Source: Mucilaginibacter sp. SG564
GTDB lineage: Bacteria; Bacteroidota; Bacteroidia; Sphingobacteriales; Sphingobacteriaceae
Assembly (NCBI RefSeq): GCF_013149275.1
Contig: NZ_JABGNA010000007.1
Location: 252,448 to 316,447 of the forward strand
Length of the DNA: 64,000 nucleotides
Reading direction: 5' to 3'
Below, one piece after another: positions 28,397 through 37,539 of this stretch. Numbering within the stretch: the stretch's first letter is position 1; each line of letters begins with the position of its first letter. A program made the position numbers and the translations under genes. The notes under the pieces were generated by a model. The model searched no databases and was not told where the DNA came from. It saw nothing but the letters and a program-made list of their open reading frames with translations.

Positions 28397-28484
28397 CTGA
28401 ATCAGAATTTTCAGAATTTAAGAATTACCAGAATCAATTAACCAGAATTTTGAAAATTTAATAATTCTGAAAATTCTGATTCAG
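28397..28484 (+). repeat. Intergenic inverted repeat, 'cagaatttt' word type (copy 2)
   Basis: Perfect 22-bp arms at 28397-28418 and 28463-28484, made of ctgaatcagaatttt-type words. The spacer contains two further degenerate words (ccagaatcaattaaccagaa). It begins just after the OmpH-like stop codon. Confidence 0.88.
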
Positions 28485-28513
28485 ACAATAAAAAATCATA
28501 AAATATTAACTTT

Positions 28514-28543
28514 AAAAACCTCAACTTCGGCTGAGGTTTTTTT
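28514..28543 (+). terminator. Rho-independent terminator with a UUCG loop
   Basis: The stem aaaacctca/tgaggtttt closes on c(ttcg)g and ends in a run of T. It lies after the OmpH-like gene and 13 bp before the next ATG. Confidence 0.9.
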
Positions 28544-28556
28544 AATTTAGAAGTAT

Positions 28557-29036
28557 ATGCAAAATACGGTTCACGAAAAGTTTATGCAGATAGCGATTGA
28601 ACTGTCTGAATATAATGTAAAGCAAGGCACCGGCGGCCCTTTTGGCGCTGTTATAGTAAAGGATGGAATGATTGTGGCACGCAGCGCTAACCGTGTTGTG
28701 CCTACCAATGACCCCACCGCGCATGCCGAAGTTTCGGTGATACGCCTGGCCTGCCAGGAGTTGGGAACTTATGACCTTTCGGGCTGTGAAATTTATACCA
28801 GCTGCGAGCCCTGCCCCATGTGCCTAGGCGCAATTTACTGGGCACGTATTGATAAGGTTTATTATGCCAATACCAAGGCAGATGCTGCGGCTATAGGCTT
28901 TGATGATCATTTTATTTACAATGAGCTGGAAAGCCCTATGGCCGAGCGTAAGCTCCCCTTTATACAATTGCTTAGGGACGAGGCCATGACAGCATTTAAG
29001 CTTTGGGAAACAACAGAAAATAAAACGGACTATTAA
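28557..29036 (+). CDS. Nucleoside/guanine deaminase, GuaD-like
   Basis: 159 residues, a cytidine-deaminase fold. The zinc site is HAEV (H56, proton shuttle E58) plus PCPMC (C86, C89). The whole chain, including GGPFGAVIVKDG, GAIYWAR and the aromatic C-terminal tail, resembles Bacillus guanine deaminase (guanine to xanthine), whose swapped C-terminus closes the active site. Guanine deaminase is therefore my preferred call. A tRNA adenosine deaminase (TadA) is less likely, because the tail and length fit GuaD. Confidence 0.88.
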   Translation: MQNTVHEKFMQIAIELSEYNVKQGTGGPFGAVIVKDGMIVARSANRVVPTNDPTAHAEVSVIRLACQELGTYDLSGCEIYTSCEPCPMCLGAIYWARIDKVYYANTKADAAAIGFDDHFIYNELESPMAERKLPFIQLLRDEAMTAFKLWETTENKTDY

Positions 29037-29075
29037 AAAAACATGATTGTCATCCTTTGCTCAGGATGGCAAACC

Positions 29076-29489
29076 TTATTCGTTTTCCTCTTCCTTCTTA
29101 TCAAAAAAATCATCTTTCAGATCGTCAATTTCCCGGCGGTCGCGTTTGGTTGGGCGGCCCGTACCCCTGTCGCGTTTTAATATTGGCGCATGGAACATGG
29201 ATTTGAAAGCCTGGGTCTGCTCTACAGGAGTTATATCCTCATAAAAATTCACCGCGGTTTTGGCGTCAACCCGGTTTTCCAATAATCCGGTTACACGTAC
29301 CACTTTACGTTCAATTCCTTTAGCAACCTGGTAGGTATCGCCAATTTTCACCTCGTATGATGGCTTGATGTTTTTGCCATCCAGTTTTACACGCCCCGCC
29401 TTGCAGGCATCCGATGCCAGGGTGCGTGTTTTAAAAAGCCTGATGGCCCACAGGTATTTATCTATCCTTAATTTTTCTTTTTCGGGCAT
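29076..29489 (-). CDS. S4-domain RNA-binding protein (Hsp15/RqcH-partner-like)
   Basis: 137 residues from ATG at 29489. The S4 domain (about residues 5-65) starts with LRIDKYLWAIRLFKTRTLAS and includes GRVKLDGKNIKPSYEVKIGD. The C-terminal tail is highly charged (RGTGRPTKRDRREIDDLKDD). Members bind ribosomal RNA; Hsp15 recycles stalled 50S subunits. I chose this start because the open frame upstream (to 29645) runs through a repeat and has no domain. The role in ribosome rescue is inferred from family. Confidence 0.9.
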   Translation of the reverse strand: MPEKEKLRIDKYLWAIRLFKTRTLASDACKAGRVKLDGKNIKPSYEVKIGDTYQVAKGIERKVVRVTGLLENRVDAKTAVNFYEDITPVEQTQAFKSMFHAPILKRDRGTGRPTKRDRREIDDLKDDFFDKKEEENE

Positions 29490-29542
29490 GGGTAAAAGTC
29501 GAACTTCAAAATTAAGAAATACCGGGCAAATTATGATGAAGA

Positions 29543-29636
29543 ACCTCACCCCGCCCCTCTCCAATGGAGCGGGAGTAAAAAACTTAAGACCTGTTAAGTG
29601 AAGTCCTCTCCTTTGGAGAAGATTTAGAAGAGGTCC
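29543..29636. repeat. Intergenic repeat with 'cccctctccaatggag' hairpins
   Basis: Upstream of the S4 gene lie two related palindromic units: ccctctccaatggagcggg, and tcctctcctttggag followed by a diverged aagaggtcc. Related C-rich repeats are common between genes in this bacterial group (general knowledge, unverified here). The remaining 29640-29879 stretch shows no gene. Confidence 0.6.
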
Positions 29637-29879
29637 TTGATCCAAAACTCCCCCCGTAACTACAGGGTTAATTTAAAGGCTATTACTTAATAATTTGATA
29701 ATCTAAATTTCGCATTATGTAAAAGCTGCCGCCCTACATTTAATCCAATACAAGAAATCCGGTTTACCCGGTTTGTAAAAGAAAATATTAGTTATAAAAA
29801 AAGACCCCTGAAGGTCATAACCTAAAAATGGATTTTGCGAACGGCTCAATGTCGGTTGGCAATTTAATTCAAAAACCCG

Positions 29880-31316
29880 ATGAATGAAATTTTAAAACAA
29901 AAGGCGGCAGGTATCAAATTACTGATAACCGATTGCGATGGCGTATTAACAGATGCCGGAGTTTATTATGGCAGCAATGGTGAGGATCTGAAAAAATTTA
30001 ACATGCGCGATGGCATGGGCGTTGAGCGGTTACGCAAATATGCAGGTGTACAAACCAGCATCGTTACTGGCGAACTATCACCATCTATAGCCAAAAGAGC
30101 CGAAAAACTACAAATAACCGAGTTGCATTTAGGTATAAAAGATAAGGTAGCCGTTTTTAAGGATATCTGTAACCGTTTAAACTTACACCCAGAACAGGTG
30201 GCCTATATAGGCGACGATTACAATGACCTGGACGTAATAAGGCTGGCTGGCTTAACCGCTTCTCCCGCAGATGCCCTGCAGCGTATCAAAAATGAAGTAG
30301 ATATTATCTGTAACTTAAACGGAGGAGAAGGCTGTTTCCGTGAATTTGCCGAATTGATCATCGATGCAAAAAGTAACGCGTTTTCGGCCAGTAACTATAG
30401 CGGCACTATTACTTTAAATAATGGTAAGGTGATTGGCAAAGGCCAGCCAAGTTATATTATTGCCGAAATTGGCATTAACCACAACGGATCACTGGAAACA
30501 GCTAAAAAACTAATCGACGAAGCAGTGGCCGCTAAAGCCGATGCGGTTAAGTTTCAGAAACGTACCCCGGAGATTTGTGTACCTAAAGATCAGTGGGAAA
30601 TTATGCGCGATACACCATGGGGCCGTATAAGCTACATAGATTACAAACGCAAAACGGAATTTGGCATTGCAGAATACGCCACTATTGATCAGTACTGTAA
30701 AAAACTGGGTATCGACTGGTTTGTATCTGCCTGGGACGTGCCATCGGTTGATTTTATGGAACAGTTTGATACCGTAATGTACAAACTGGCCTCAGCATCA
30801 TTAACCGACTTTGCACTCATACAACGTATCCTGGAAACCGGTAAACCATTAATGCTGTCAACCGGCATGTCAACCATCAAAGAGATCGAGGCCACCATGA
30901 ACTATATTATGGCATTTGATGAAAATTATCCGCTGTTCATAGCGCATTCTACCTCGGCTTACCCATGCCCGCTGCAGGAGCTTAATCTGAAAATGATCCA
31001 AACATTGGAAGCCAAATATCCGGGTATTCCGGTTGGATACTCTGGTCACGAAACCGGACTGGCCACCACAGTAGCAGCAGTTACCCTGGGTGCTACCTTT
31101 GTAGAACGCCACTTTACGCTTGACCGTGCCATGTGGGGATCTGACCATGCCGCTTCTGTTGAGCCGCAAGGCCTGCAACGTTTGGTACGTGACATCCGCG
31201 ATGTGGAAACCGCACTTGGTGATGGACAGAAAAAGGTTTACGAATCTGAGCTGGCCCCCATGAAACGCTTACGGGTTAACATCAGCGACGAATATAAAGA
31301 GAAACCACTGGCTTAA
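29880..31316 (+). CDS. Fusion of HAD phosphatase (KDO8P-phosphatase type) and sialic-acid synthase (NeuB) domain
   Basis: 478 residues. Residues 1-165 are a C0-type HAD phosphatase: DxD motif D18/D20 in LLITDCDGVLTD, Lys in GIKDKVAVF and IGDDYNDLDV (110-119). Residues ~180-460 are a NeuB TIM barrel: EIGINHNG (196-203), KFQ (224-226), LSTGMST (326-332), SGHETG (388-393) and HFTLD (411-415). The usual C-terminal SAF (antifreeze-like) domain is missing. NeuB-type enzymes join PEP to a hexosamine or mannose (or its 6-phosphate) to make a nonulosonate; the phosphatase would then remove the 9-phosphate. In Bacteroides the KDN-9-phosphate synthase and phosphatase are separate adjacent genes, so this fusion probably does both steps (inference). 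No CMP-transferase gene is nearby. Confidence 0.9.
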   Translation: MNEILKQKAAGIKLLITDCDGVLTDAGVYYGSNGEDLKKFNMRDGMGVERLRKYAGVQTSIVTGELSPSIAKRAEKLQITELHLGIKDKVAVFKDICNRLNLHPEQVAYIGDDYNDLDVIRLAGLTASPADALQRIKNEVDIICNLNGGEGCFREFAELIIDAKSNAFSASNYSGTITLNNGKVIGKGQPSYIIAEIGINHNGSLETAKKLIDEAVAAKADAVKFQKRTPEICVPKDQWEIMRDTPWGRISYIDYKRKTEFGIAEYATIDQYCKKLGIDWFVSAWDVPSVDFMEQFDTVMYKLASASLTDFALIQRILETGKPLMLSTGMSTIKEIEATMNYIMAFDENYPLFIAHSTSAYPCPLQELNLKMIQTLEAKYPGIPVGYSGHETGLATTVAAVTLGATFVERHFTLDRAMWGSDHAASVEPQGLQRLVRDIRDVETALGDGQKKVYESELAPMKRLRVNISDEYKEKPLA

Positions 31317-31323
31317 TTAATAG

Positions 31324-31375
31324 TAATCCCGTATACTTTTACTTTCTGCACAAAAAGTAAAAGTATACGGGATTA
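31324..31375. terminator. Bidirectional terminator between convergent genes
   Basis: Perfect 22-bp arms (31324-31345 with 31354-31375) and an 8-nt loop. It lies between the HAD-NeuB fusion (+) and the DUF4249 gene (-). Confidence 0.85.
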
Positions 31376-31395
31376 TCCTAGTAAATATTTTCTTA

Positions 31396-32193
31396 TTACT
31401 TTACTGTAATGGTTTTGGTTTGCGTAGTGTGTGCACTAAAATAACCAAGTGTTGAAGGGGTAATATTAGTAGGAGGATCTGAGGGCGTAACACCTCCCCC
31501 CGGACCATTATAGTTTTGCTGCATTAGGGTTAGCCAGTAAGTATATATCGATTTATCAACACACTGCATCTCCACGATCACTTTATCCCCCGGATTTATA
31601 CCAATATCATCTTCCATCAGATCAAAGCTCACGCTGTTTCCATCCGTAAAATCGTCATTATTTACTAATACCCGCTTTACCCGTGCACCGTTAACATACA
31701 TCAGAAAGTTATACTGGTTGGCCACTCCCTTTGGATCCTGGTAATGAACTGTTATTTTACGCGTACCATCACTACTGTTAAATCTGCTGTCTGAAGATGA
31801 AATGGATTTTAATGCAACCAGTTGCGGCATTATAGAACTGGCCTTATAGGTTTTTCCATTGATAACCACGTTCATGGTATAAATATTCCCTGCAACGCCA
31901 ACCATTTTAGGGGTTGTGTAGGTACCGGCAGGCCCTTCGGTAAATTTGTAAACAGTGCCACCCTGATCTGTAACGGTAACTATTGCTCCTGTTACCGGAG
32001 GGTAGGTATTGGTATTGGAAACAGCCACATTAGTATTAAGCTTTATGGTTTGCGGACCCAATACATCGGTAATGTTTCCTTCAATAACCAGCCTGTCTGT
32101 TTCACTATCCAGCCTGACATCGATCACTTTATCGCAGGAAGTAATGACCAGGATAAAGGCAAATAACATGAAATAAATAAGGGGATTTTTCAT
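31396..32193 (-). CDS. DUF4249 family lipoprotein
   Basis: 265 residues. The signal peptide ends in VITSC with lipidated Cys20. The mature N-terminus DKVIDVRLDSETDRLVIEGN and the following beta-rich domain (TVTDQGGTVYKF, GTYTTPKMVGVAGNIYTM) are typical of DUF4249. This family is nearly always encoded right after a TonB-dependent receptor, as here (16 bp gap). It is probably the surface or periplasmic partner of that receptor. The biochemical role is unknown. Confidence 0.9.
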   Translation of the reverse strand: MKNPLIYFMLFAFILVITSCDKVIDVRLDSETDRLVIEGNITDVLGPQTIKLNTNVAVSNTNTYPPVTGAIVTVTDQGGTVYKFTEGPAGTYTTPKMVGVAGNIYTMNVVINGKTYKASSIMPQLVALKSISSSDSRFNSSDGTRKITVHYQDPKGVANQYNFLMYVNGARVKRVLVNNDDFTDGNSVSFDLMEDDIGINPGDKVIVEMQCVDKSIYTYWLTLMQQNYNGPGGGVTPSDPPTNITPSTLGYFSAHTTQTKTITVK

Positions 32194-32209
32194 AGGTCAT
32201 GTTTTTAGG

Positions 32210-34546
32210 TTAAAAATTAAAATTCCAGGTAACCGACGGGATGAGTGTTGGAAAAAGACTTGTCTCAACCGCCTCGGTAGTATTAGGTACAGTCTTACTA
32301 TCTCTGAATGTTATACTATATGGGTCTCTGTGCGCGTAAACGTTGTAAATACTGAATGTCCAGCTGGAGTGATATTTTTTATGTTCTTTCCCTTCGAGCG
32401 TGGCGCCAAAATCTAGCCTGTTGGATGAAGGCATACGGCGCCCGTTTCGTTGTGTATAGGAAAAGGTTGTTAACCCACCCGAGCTGTATTTTCCGGTAGG
32501 GTAAGTAACAGCATTCCCGGTACCATAAATAAAGGTGCTTGAGAAAGACCAGCGTTTATTAAGCTGATAGATACCAACAACAGAAACATCATGCGTACGA
32601 TCCTGCCTTGCGGGAAAGTAATGTCCACTATTAATGGCATCAAACCGGCGCTCGGTTCGGGATAAAGTATAACCTATCCATCCATTGAAACGGCCATACT
32701 TTTTCTTCAAAAGCAATTCGATGCCATAAGCCCTGCCCGTACCGTAAGTAAGCAGCGACTCCACATCCTGATTAACCAAAAGCTGGGCACCATCTTTATA
32801 ATCAATCTGGTTCTGCATCCATTTATAATATACTTCTGTTGAAAATTCAAAAGTATTATCACCAAAATTCCTGAAGTAGCCGGTAGATACCTGATCTGCT
32901 ATTTCGGGCTTTATGTTATTGCTGCTCATCACATACAAATAGGTAGGTGAATTACTTGATGAATTACTGAGCAAATGAATATTTTGGGTATTACGGTTGT
33001 AGGAAGCTTTTATTGAATTTTGATCGTCTATGATATAATTTGCCGTAAAACGTGGTTCCAGGTTGATGTATTTTTTCACCAGGTCGGTTCTGGAATTATA
33101 TATTTTGGCGCTTGTAACATTACCGGCATTGTTATAGGTTTTAAATGTTCCGGGGCCTAGTAAAAACAATCCGCTTAGTCTTAAACCATAAAGGAAAGTT
33201 AAATGCTTATTTACATTCCATTCATCGCTTGCATACAGGGCATTTTCAAAACCATGTCTTTTTTCAACATGTTTATTGTTATAACTTGAATTTTGAGGAG
33301 AAGTGATATCCCCTGGGGTGATATCATGGTACAGGATATTGAATCCAAATTTTAGTGTGTGTTGATAGCCAATGGAATATTGCAGATCCTCCTTTAAATT
33401 AACATCATTAATTTGCGAGGTAGCTTTAAATGAACGCGCATTATCCTGAAGACCCTGTACAACAAAATTATAATTGCTGTAAATTACAGAAGTGTTGGAA
33501 AACAGCTTGCTGTTGAATATGTGATTAAACCTTAGTGTACCGGTTTTATTCCCCCAGTTTGTTCCTAAAACATCTTTTAAGGCCAAAACATCTTTCCCAA
33601 GATAACCTGAAATATAAATGGCATTTTTATCATCAAAATGCCAATTGGCCTTGGCATTTACATCATAAAAATATAGTGAGTTACCCCTTATACTGGTATC
33701 TGTTGTGAGTTTTAAAAAAAGATCAACATAAGTTCTGCGGGCGCTCACCATGAACGATCCTTTATCTTTTACAATAGGTCCTTCAATTTTGATCCTTGAA
33801 GAAATAAGACCGATACCACCCTGTCCGCCAAAATCTTTATCATTGCCATCATTCATCTTAACATCCAATACAGAAGATAAGCGGCCACCATATTCGGCCG
33901 GCATCCCTCCTTTATAGATATTGACATCCTTAATAGCATCTGAATTGAACGTAGAGAAAAAGCCCAGTAAGTGCGATGCGTTATATATCGGGGCTTCATC
34001 CAGCAAAATGAGGTTTTGATCTGATGCCCCGCCCCGTACATAAAAGCCGGTATTCCCTTCGCCCGCCGACTTAATACCTGGCAGCAGGGTTATCGTTTTC
34101 AGAATATCCCTTTCGCCTAACAATACAGGTACCTGGTTAATTTGCAACATGTTCAATTTCTCCACACCCATCTGGGGCGATACTACATTGTCATTACTCA
34201 AGCGCTTGCCTGTTACAACAACCTCTTTCAACCCATTTTTGGCAGATAAGGAAATATTAACAACCTGGTTTTTATGAAGAGCTATTTTTTGAGTAACAGG
34301 GTTATATCCAACACAGGTAAATAATACAGTATATTCCCCTTCTGCAACAGCCAGCGAATAAAATCCATAATTATTGGTTGCCGTACCAACTGCCGGGAGT
34401 TCCTGAAGGGTAACAGAAGCCCCTATTAAGGTTTCACCTGAGGCAGCATCCTTAACAGTTCCGTTAATGGTAGCCTTCTTTTGAGCGTAGGCAGTAATGG
34501 TGGTCAGTGTTATGAAAACAGTAAAGATAGATCTGGCCATTTGCAT
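32210..34546 (-). CDS. TonB-dependent outer membrane receptor with carboxypeptidase-like regulatory domain
   Basis: 778 residues. A signal peptide (about 1-21, ending AYAQ) is followed by a CarboxypepD_reg-like beta domain (INGTVKDAASGETLIGASVT, ~25-110). The plug contains GNTGFYVRGGASDQNLILLD, and the 22-strand barrel ends in an aromatic residue (SVTWNFNF). It is not a SusC: there is no SusD partner, but a DUF4249 lipoprotein follows. Members import large or scarce substrates using TonB energy; the ligand is unknown. It is divergent from a LytS/LytTR-type two-component system that probably controls it. Confidence 0.93.
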   Translation of the reverse strand: MQMARSIFTVFITLTTITAYAQKKATINGTVKDAASGETLIGASVTLQELPAVGTATNNYGFYSLAVAEGEYTVLFTCVGYNPVTQKIALHKNQVVNISLSAKNGLKEVVVTGKRLSNDNVVSPQMGVEKLNMLQINQVPVLLGERDILKTITLLPGIKSAGEGNTGFYVRGGASDQNLILLDEAPIYNASHLLGFFSTFNSDAIKDVNIYKGGMPAEYGGRLSSVLDVKMNDGNDKDFGGQGGIGLISSRIKIEGPIVKDKGSFMVSARRTYVDLFLKLTTDTSIRGNSLYFYDVNAKANWHFDDKNAIYISGYLGKDVLALKDVLGTNWGNKTGTLRFNHIFNSKLFSNTSVIYSNYNFVVQGLQDNARSFKATSQINDVNLKEDLQYSIGYQHTLKFGFNILYHDITPGDITSPQNSSYNNKHVEKRHGFENALYASDEWNVNKHLTFLYGLRLSGLFLLGPGTFKTYNNAGNVTSAKIYNSRTDLVKKYINLEPRFTANYIIDDQNSIKASYNRNTQNIHLLSNSSSNSPTYLYVMSSNNIKPEIADQVSTGYFRNFGDNTFEFSTEVYYKWMQNQIDYKDGAQLLVNQDVESLLTYGTGRAYGIELLLKKKYGRFNGWIGYTLSRTERRFDAINSGHYFPARQDRTHDVSVVGIYQLNKRWSFSSTFIYGTGNAVTYPTGKYSSGGLTTFSYTQRNGRRMPSSNRLDFGATLEGKEHKKYHSSWTFSIYNVYAHRDPYSITFRDSKTVPNTTEAVETSLFPTLIPSVTWNFNF

Positions 34547-34692
34547 ATAGCACTAAGGTATCCGTATCTACCACTAAACTATTTTAATTTATACGAAACC
34601 CAGTATAAATTATAGGAAGTGCACTATCGCTCATACTAAAAAATATAAGCGTTAAGCAAAAAAATCATGCGTATTAATAAATTATTAAAGCA

Positions 34693-34726
34693 ACATTTGG
34701 TATAATAATTTACACATTTGGTATAA
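34693..34726. promoter_or_regulatory. Predicted LytTR operator: two 13-bp direct repeats, 21-bp period
   Basis: ACATTTGGTATAA occurs exactly twice (34693-34705 and 34714-34726) with an 8-bp spacer, a 21-bp period or two helical turns. LytTR regulators such as AgrA bind paired direct repeats with this kind of spacing. The site sits 38 bp before the kinase ATG and about 147 bp upstream of the TonB receptor start, so it could serve either promoter. Confidence 0.6.
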
Positions 34727-34763
34727 ACAAAATTTACACCCTGTTTAAAATATTTATTTTTAA

Positions 34764-35846
34764 ATGATCAGACATCCGATGAAACCTGAAACTGATACAA
34801 AGGAGTTAAATAATGATATGCTCATACAGTTTTTAAGCAGCAAAAAGTATAGGATTTATAGGCATATCGCACTGGTTTTATTTCTTGGAGCCATATTTTC
34901 AAGCACCAGGGATACGTTTATTGAACCGGTTAACACCTATTTAAAAATCACCTTCTTTCTTATCCTGTTGCTGTTGTTTTACATCAACATGTACGTATTG
35001 ATACCCCGCTTTGTATTTAATGCCAGTTATGTAAAATATTTTATATGGGTAATGATACTATTTGGCGTGGCTCTGGTATTTTTTGTATCAGGAAAATATA
35101 TGATCAACCCTTACTTTAAGTTTCACTACAAAGCCAGTAACGAAAACACCAGTATCCTTCTGTTTACTTTTATAACGCTGATATTCCTGATCCTGATAGC
35201 GGCTTCTGCCGCTATTAAATTATTTCAGCACTCCATCGTTGTTAATCAGCGGATCAATGATCTGGAAACAGTTACTATACAGGCCGAATTGGAACAATTA
35301 AAAAACCAGATCAATCCGCATTTTTTATTTAACATGCTCAATAATGTTAACGTATTAACACAAACCAATCCCGAAAAGGCTTCGCAAGTAGTTATGAAGC
35401 TAAGCGATTTGCTCCGTTACCAGCTTTATGACAGTACCCGGAACAAGGTTTTGCTTACTGCTGAGATCCGTTTTTTAGAAGATTTTTTAAACCTCGAAAA
35501 AATACGGCGTGATAATTTTGAGTTCATTATGTCAAGAGAAGGCGACATCAGTGGCGTACAGGTATCCCCCTCACTTTTTATTACCTTTGTTGAAAATGCG
35601 GTAAAACATAACATGGATGCCGAAAAAACATCCTATATTCACGTATTTTTTAAAGTAAAGCACAACGAGATCGATTTTAATTGCATTAATTCAAAACCCC
35701 GGATCGAAGTGACCAGTAATGGTAATGGCGGGTTAGGACTGGGAAATGTAAAGCGAAGACTGGAATTGCTTTATCCGGAAAAACACTTTTTCCGGATCCA
35801 GGACGACAAAGATAAATTCCGTGTTGACTTAAAAATTATCCTATGA
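34764..35846 (+). CDS. LytS/YehU-type sensor histidine kinase (His_kinase family)
   Basis: 360 residues. Four predicted membrane helices (about 34-48, 60-80, 92-110, 128-152) form the N-terminal sensor. The phospho-accepting H186 lies in LKNQINPHFLFNMLNNVN, the hallmark of this family, followed by a GHKL ATPase (VENAVKHNM, GGLGLGNVKRRL). There is no extracellular domain of size, so the signal is probably sensed in or at the membrane. Its stop overlaps the start of the response regulator (ATGA at 35843-35846), so the two are translationally coupled. Confidence 0.95.
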   Translation: MIRHPMKPETDTKELNNDMLIQFLSSKKYRIYRHIALVLFLGAIFSSTRDTFIEPVNTYLKITFFLILLLLFYINMYVLIPRFVFNASYVKYFIWVMILFGVALVFFVSGKYMINPYFKFHYKASNENTSILLFTFITLIFLILIAASAAIKLFQHSIVVNQRINDLETVTIQAELEQLKNQINPHFLFNMLNNVNVLTQTNPEKASQVVMKLSDLLRYQLYDSTRNKVLLTAEIRFLEDFLNLEKIRRDNFEFIMSREGDISGVQVSPSLFITFVENAVKHNMDAEKTSYIHVFFKVKHNEIDFNCINSKPRIEVTSNGNGGLGLGNVKRRLELLYPEKHFFRIQDDKDKFRVDLKIIL

Positions 35847-36565
35847 ATTGCATTATTGTTGATGATGAGCCCTTAGCCCGGGAGGCCATTCAGTTATTTG
35901 CCAATAAAACTCCTAATCTACAATTACTCAATAGTTTTGGAAGTGCCAATGCTGCGGCAAAATTCATTAACGAAAATCCGGTCGATCTCATTTTCCTGGA
36001 TATCCAGATGCCGGGCCTCAGCGGAATGGAATTTGCCAAAATGATCCCCTCCAAAACTTTACTTATTTTCACTACCGCTTATGCCGAATATGCATTGGAA
36101 GGCTTTGAGGTTGAAGCCATTGATTACCTCATTAAACCCATACGGCATGAACGCTTTTTGAAAGCGGTAAATAAAGCGCAGTTTTACCAGGACATTTTAA
36201 AAGCCGATCATTCGAACAGCAAAATTGAGAATATCGCGGAGGACTACTTTTTTGTTAAAGCCGACCGGAAATATATCAAGATCTATTTTAAAGATATCTT
36301 ATTTATTGAAGGCCTTAAAGATTATGTGGTGATGCAAACCGAAGATCAAAAGATCATCACCGCTATGAATATTAAAACCATTCATGAACAGTTACCGCAA
36401 AACCTTTTCGCCCGGATCAGCAAATCGTATATCATTAATATCAATCAAATAACCGCTTTTGATAATAATACGGTGAACATCCGCAAATATGAAATATCCA
36501 TTGGCAACACTTACCGCACTTACTTTTTTGATGAATTTGTGACCAAGAAAATATTGAGCCGATAA
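35843..36565 (+). CDS. LytTR-family response regulator
   Basis: 240 residues. The receiver has D7/D8 and the phospho-acceptor D53 (LIFLDIQMPGLSG), and ends with YLIKPIRHERFLKAV. The C-terminal LytTR DNA-binding domain (about 135-240) shows DILFIEGLKDYVVMQT and FARISKSYIININQI. It acts with the overlapping kinase gene. The 21-bp-period direct repeat in the divergent promoter region is its likely binding site, which would put the TonB receptor/DUF4249 pair under its control. Confidence 0.95.
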   Translation: MNCIIVDDEPLAREAIQLFANKTPNLQLLNSFGSANAAAKFINENPVDLIFLDIQMPGLSGMEFAKMIPSKTLLIFTTAYAEYALEGFEVEAIDYLIKPIRHERFLKAVNKAQFYQDILKADHSNSKIENIAEDYFFVKADRKYIKIYFKDILFIEGLKDYVVMQTEDQKIITAMNIKTIHEQLPQNLFARISKSYIININQITAFDNNTVNIRKYEISIGNTYRTYFFDEFVTKKILSR

Positions 36566-36719
36566 AACCTCTTCTTCATTAATCAGACTTCCCCTTCAAC
36601 TTTAAATTCTAAAGCGTTAGCTTAATTAGCTCCTGTTTCAAAAGGTTAGCGACTAATCGCCTAATTTCAATCAATTCTCCCTAAAATTCCTTTAATTTGC
36701 CAAAAGTTTAATTTTACCA

Positions 36720-37535
36720 ATGCAAGATCTTAAAAAACTGATTGAAGATGCCTGGGAAGACAGGAATCTGCTGAACTATAATGAATATACCACCGCTATC
36801 GAAACCGTTATTGAGCGGTTGGATAAAGGCGAGATCCGTGTGGCCGAACCAATTGGTTCACGCTGGCATGTGAACGAGTGGATTAAAAAAGCAGTAGTGC
36901 TGTATTTCCCTACCCGCCAGATGGAAGAAATTAAAGTTGGCCCTTTTGTTTTTCATGATAAAATGAAACTGAAGACCAATTATAAAGCCGAAGGCGTTCG
37001 TGTGGTACCTCACGGTATTGCCCGCTATGGCGCTTACCTGGCAAAAGGTGTTATCATGATGCCATCGTATGTAAACATTGGCGCTTATGTGGATGAAGGC
37101 ACCATGGTTGATACCTGGGCTACTGTAGGTTCATGCGCGCAGATAGGCAAACATGTACACTTAAGCGGTGGTGTTGGTATTGGTGGTGTACTGGAACCAT
37201 TGCAAGCTGCCCCGGTTATTATTGAAGACAACTGCTTCCTGGGTTCACGCGCTATTGTGGTTGAAGGTGTGCATGTAGAGCGCGAGGCTGTATTGGGTGC
37301 CAACGTGGTTTTAACCGCGTCAACCAAGATCATCGACGTAACTGGTTCAACTCCGGTTGAATATAAAGGCCGTGTACCGGCGCGTTCGGTAGTTATTCCG
37401 GGTTCATACACTAAAAAATTCCCTGCCGGCGATTACCAGGTACCTTGTGCCCTTATCATTGGCACCCGCAAGGAATCAACCGATAAAAAAACATCATTGA
37501 ACGACGCGTTAAGAGAAAATAACGTAGCGGTTTAG
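36720..37535 (+). CDS. dapD: 2,3,4,5-tetrahydropyridine-2,6-dicarboxylate N-succinyltransferase
   Basis: 271 residues, canonical length. The N-terminal helical part is IEDAWEDRNLL. The left-handed beta-helix has hexapeptide turns, with RVVPHGIARYGAYLAKGVIM, NIGAYVDEGTMVDTWATVGS and CAQIGKHVHLSGGVGIGGVL typical of DapD. It transfers succinyl from succinyl-CoA in lysine/diaminopimelate synthesis. No other dap gene is adjacent. Confidence 0.96.
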   Translation: MQDLKKLIEDAWEDRNLLNYNEYTTAIETVIERLDKGEIRVAEPIGSRWHVNEWIKKAVVLYFPTRQMEEIKVGPFVFHDKMKLKTNYKAEGVRVVPHGIARYGAYLAKGVIMMPSYVNIGAYVDEGTMVDTWATVGSCAQIGKHVHLSGGVGIGGVLEPLQAAPVIIEDNCFLGSRAIVVEGVHVEREAVLGANVVLTASTKIIDVTGSTPVEYKGRVPARSVVIPGSYTKKFPAGDYQVPCALIIGTRKESTDKKTSLNDALRENNVAV

Positions 37536-37539
37536 TAAT

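Noticed and set aside
29490..29645. Upstream extension of the S4 protein gene to an earlier ATG
   Set aside because: It reads through an intergenic repeat and adds no domain; ATG at 29489 begins the S4 fold.
32210..34546. SusC-type receptor of a polysaccharide utilisation locus
   Set aside because: There is no SusD partner or glycoside hydrolase next to it; the partner is DUF4249.
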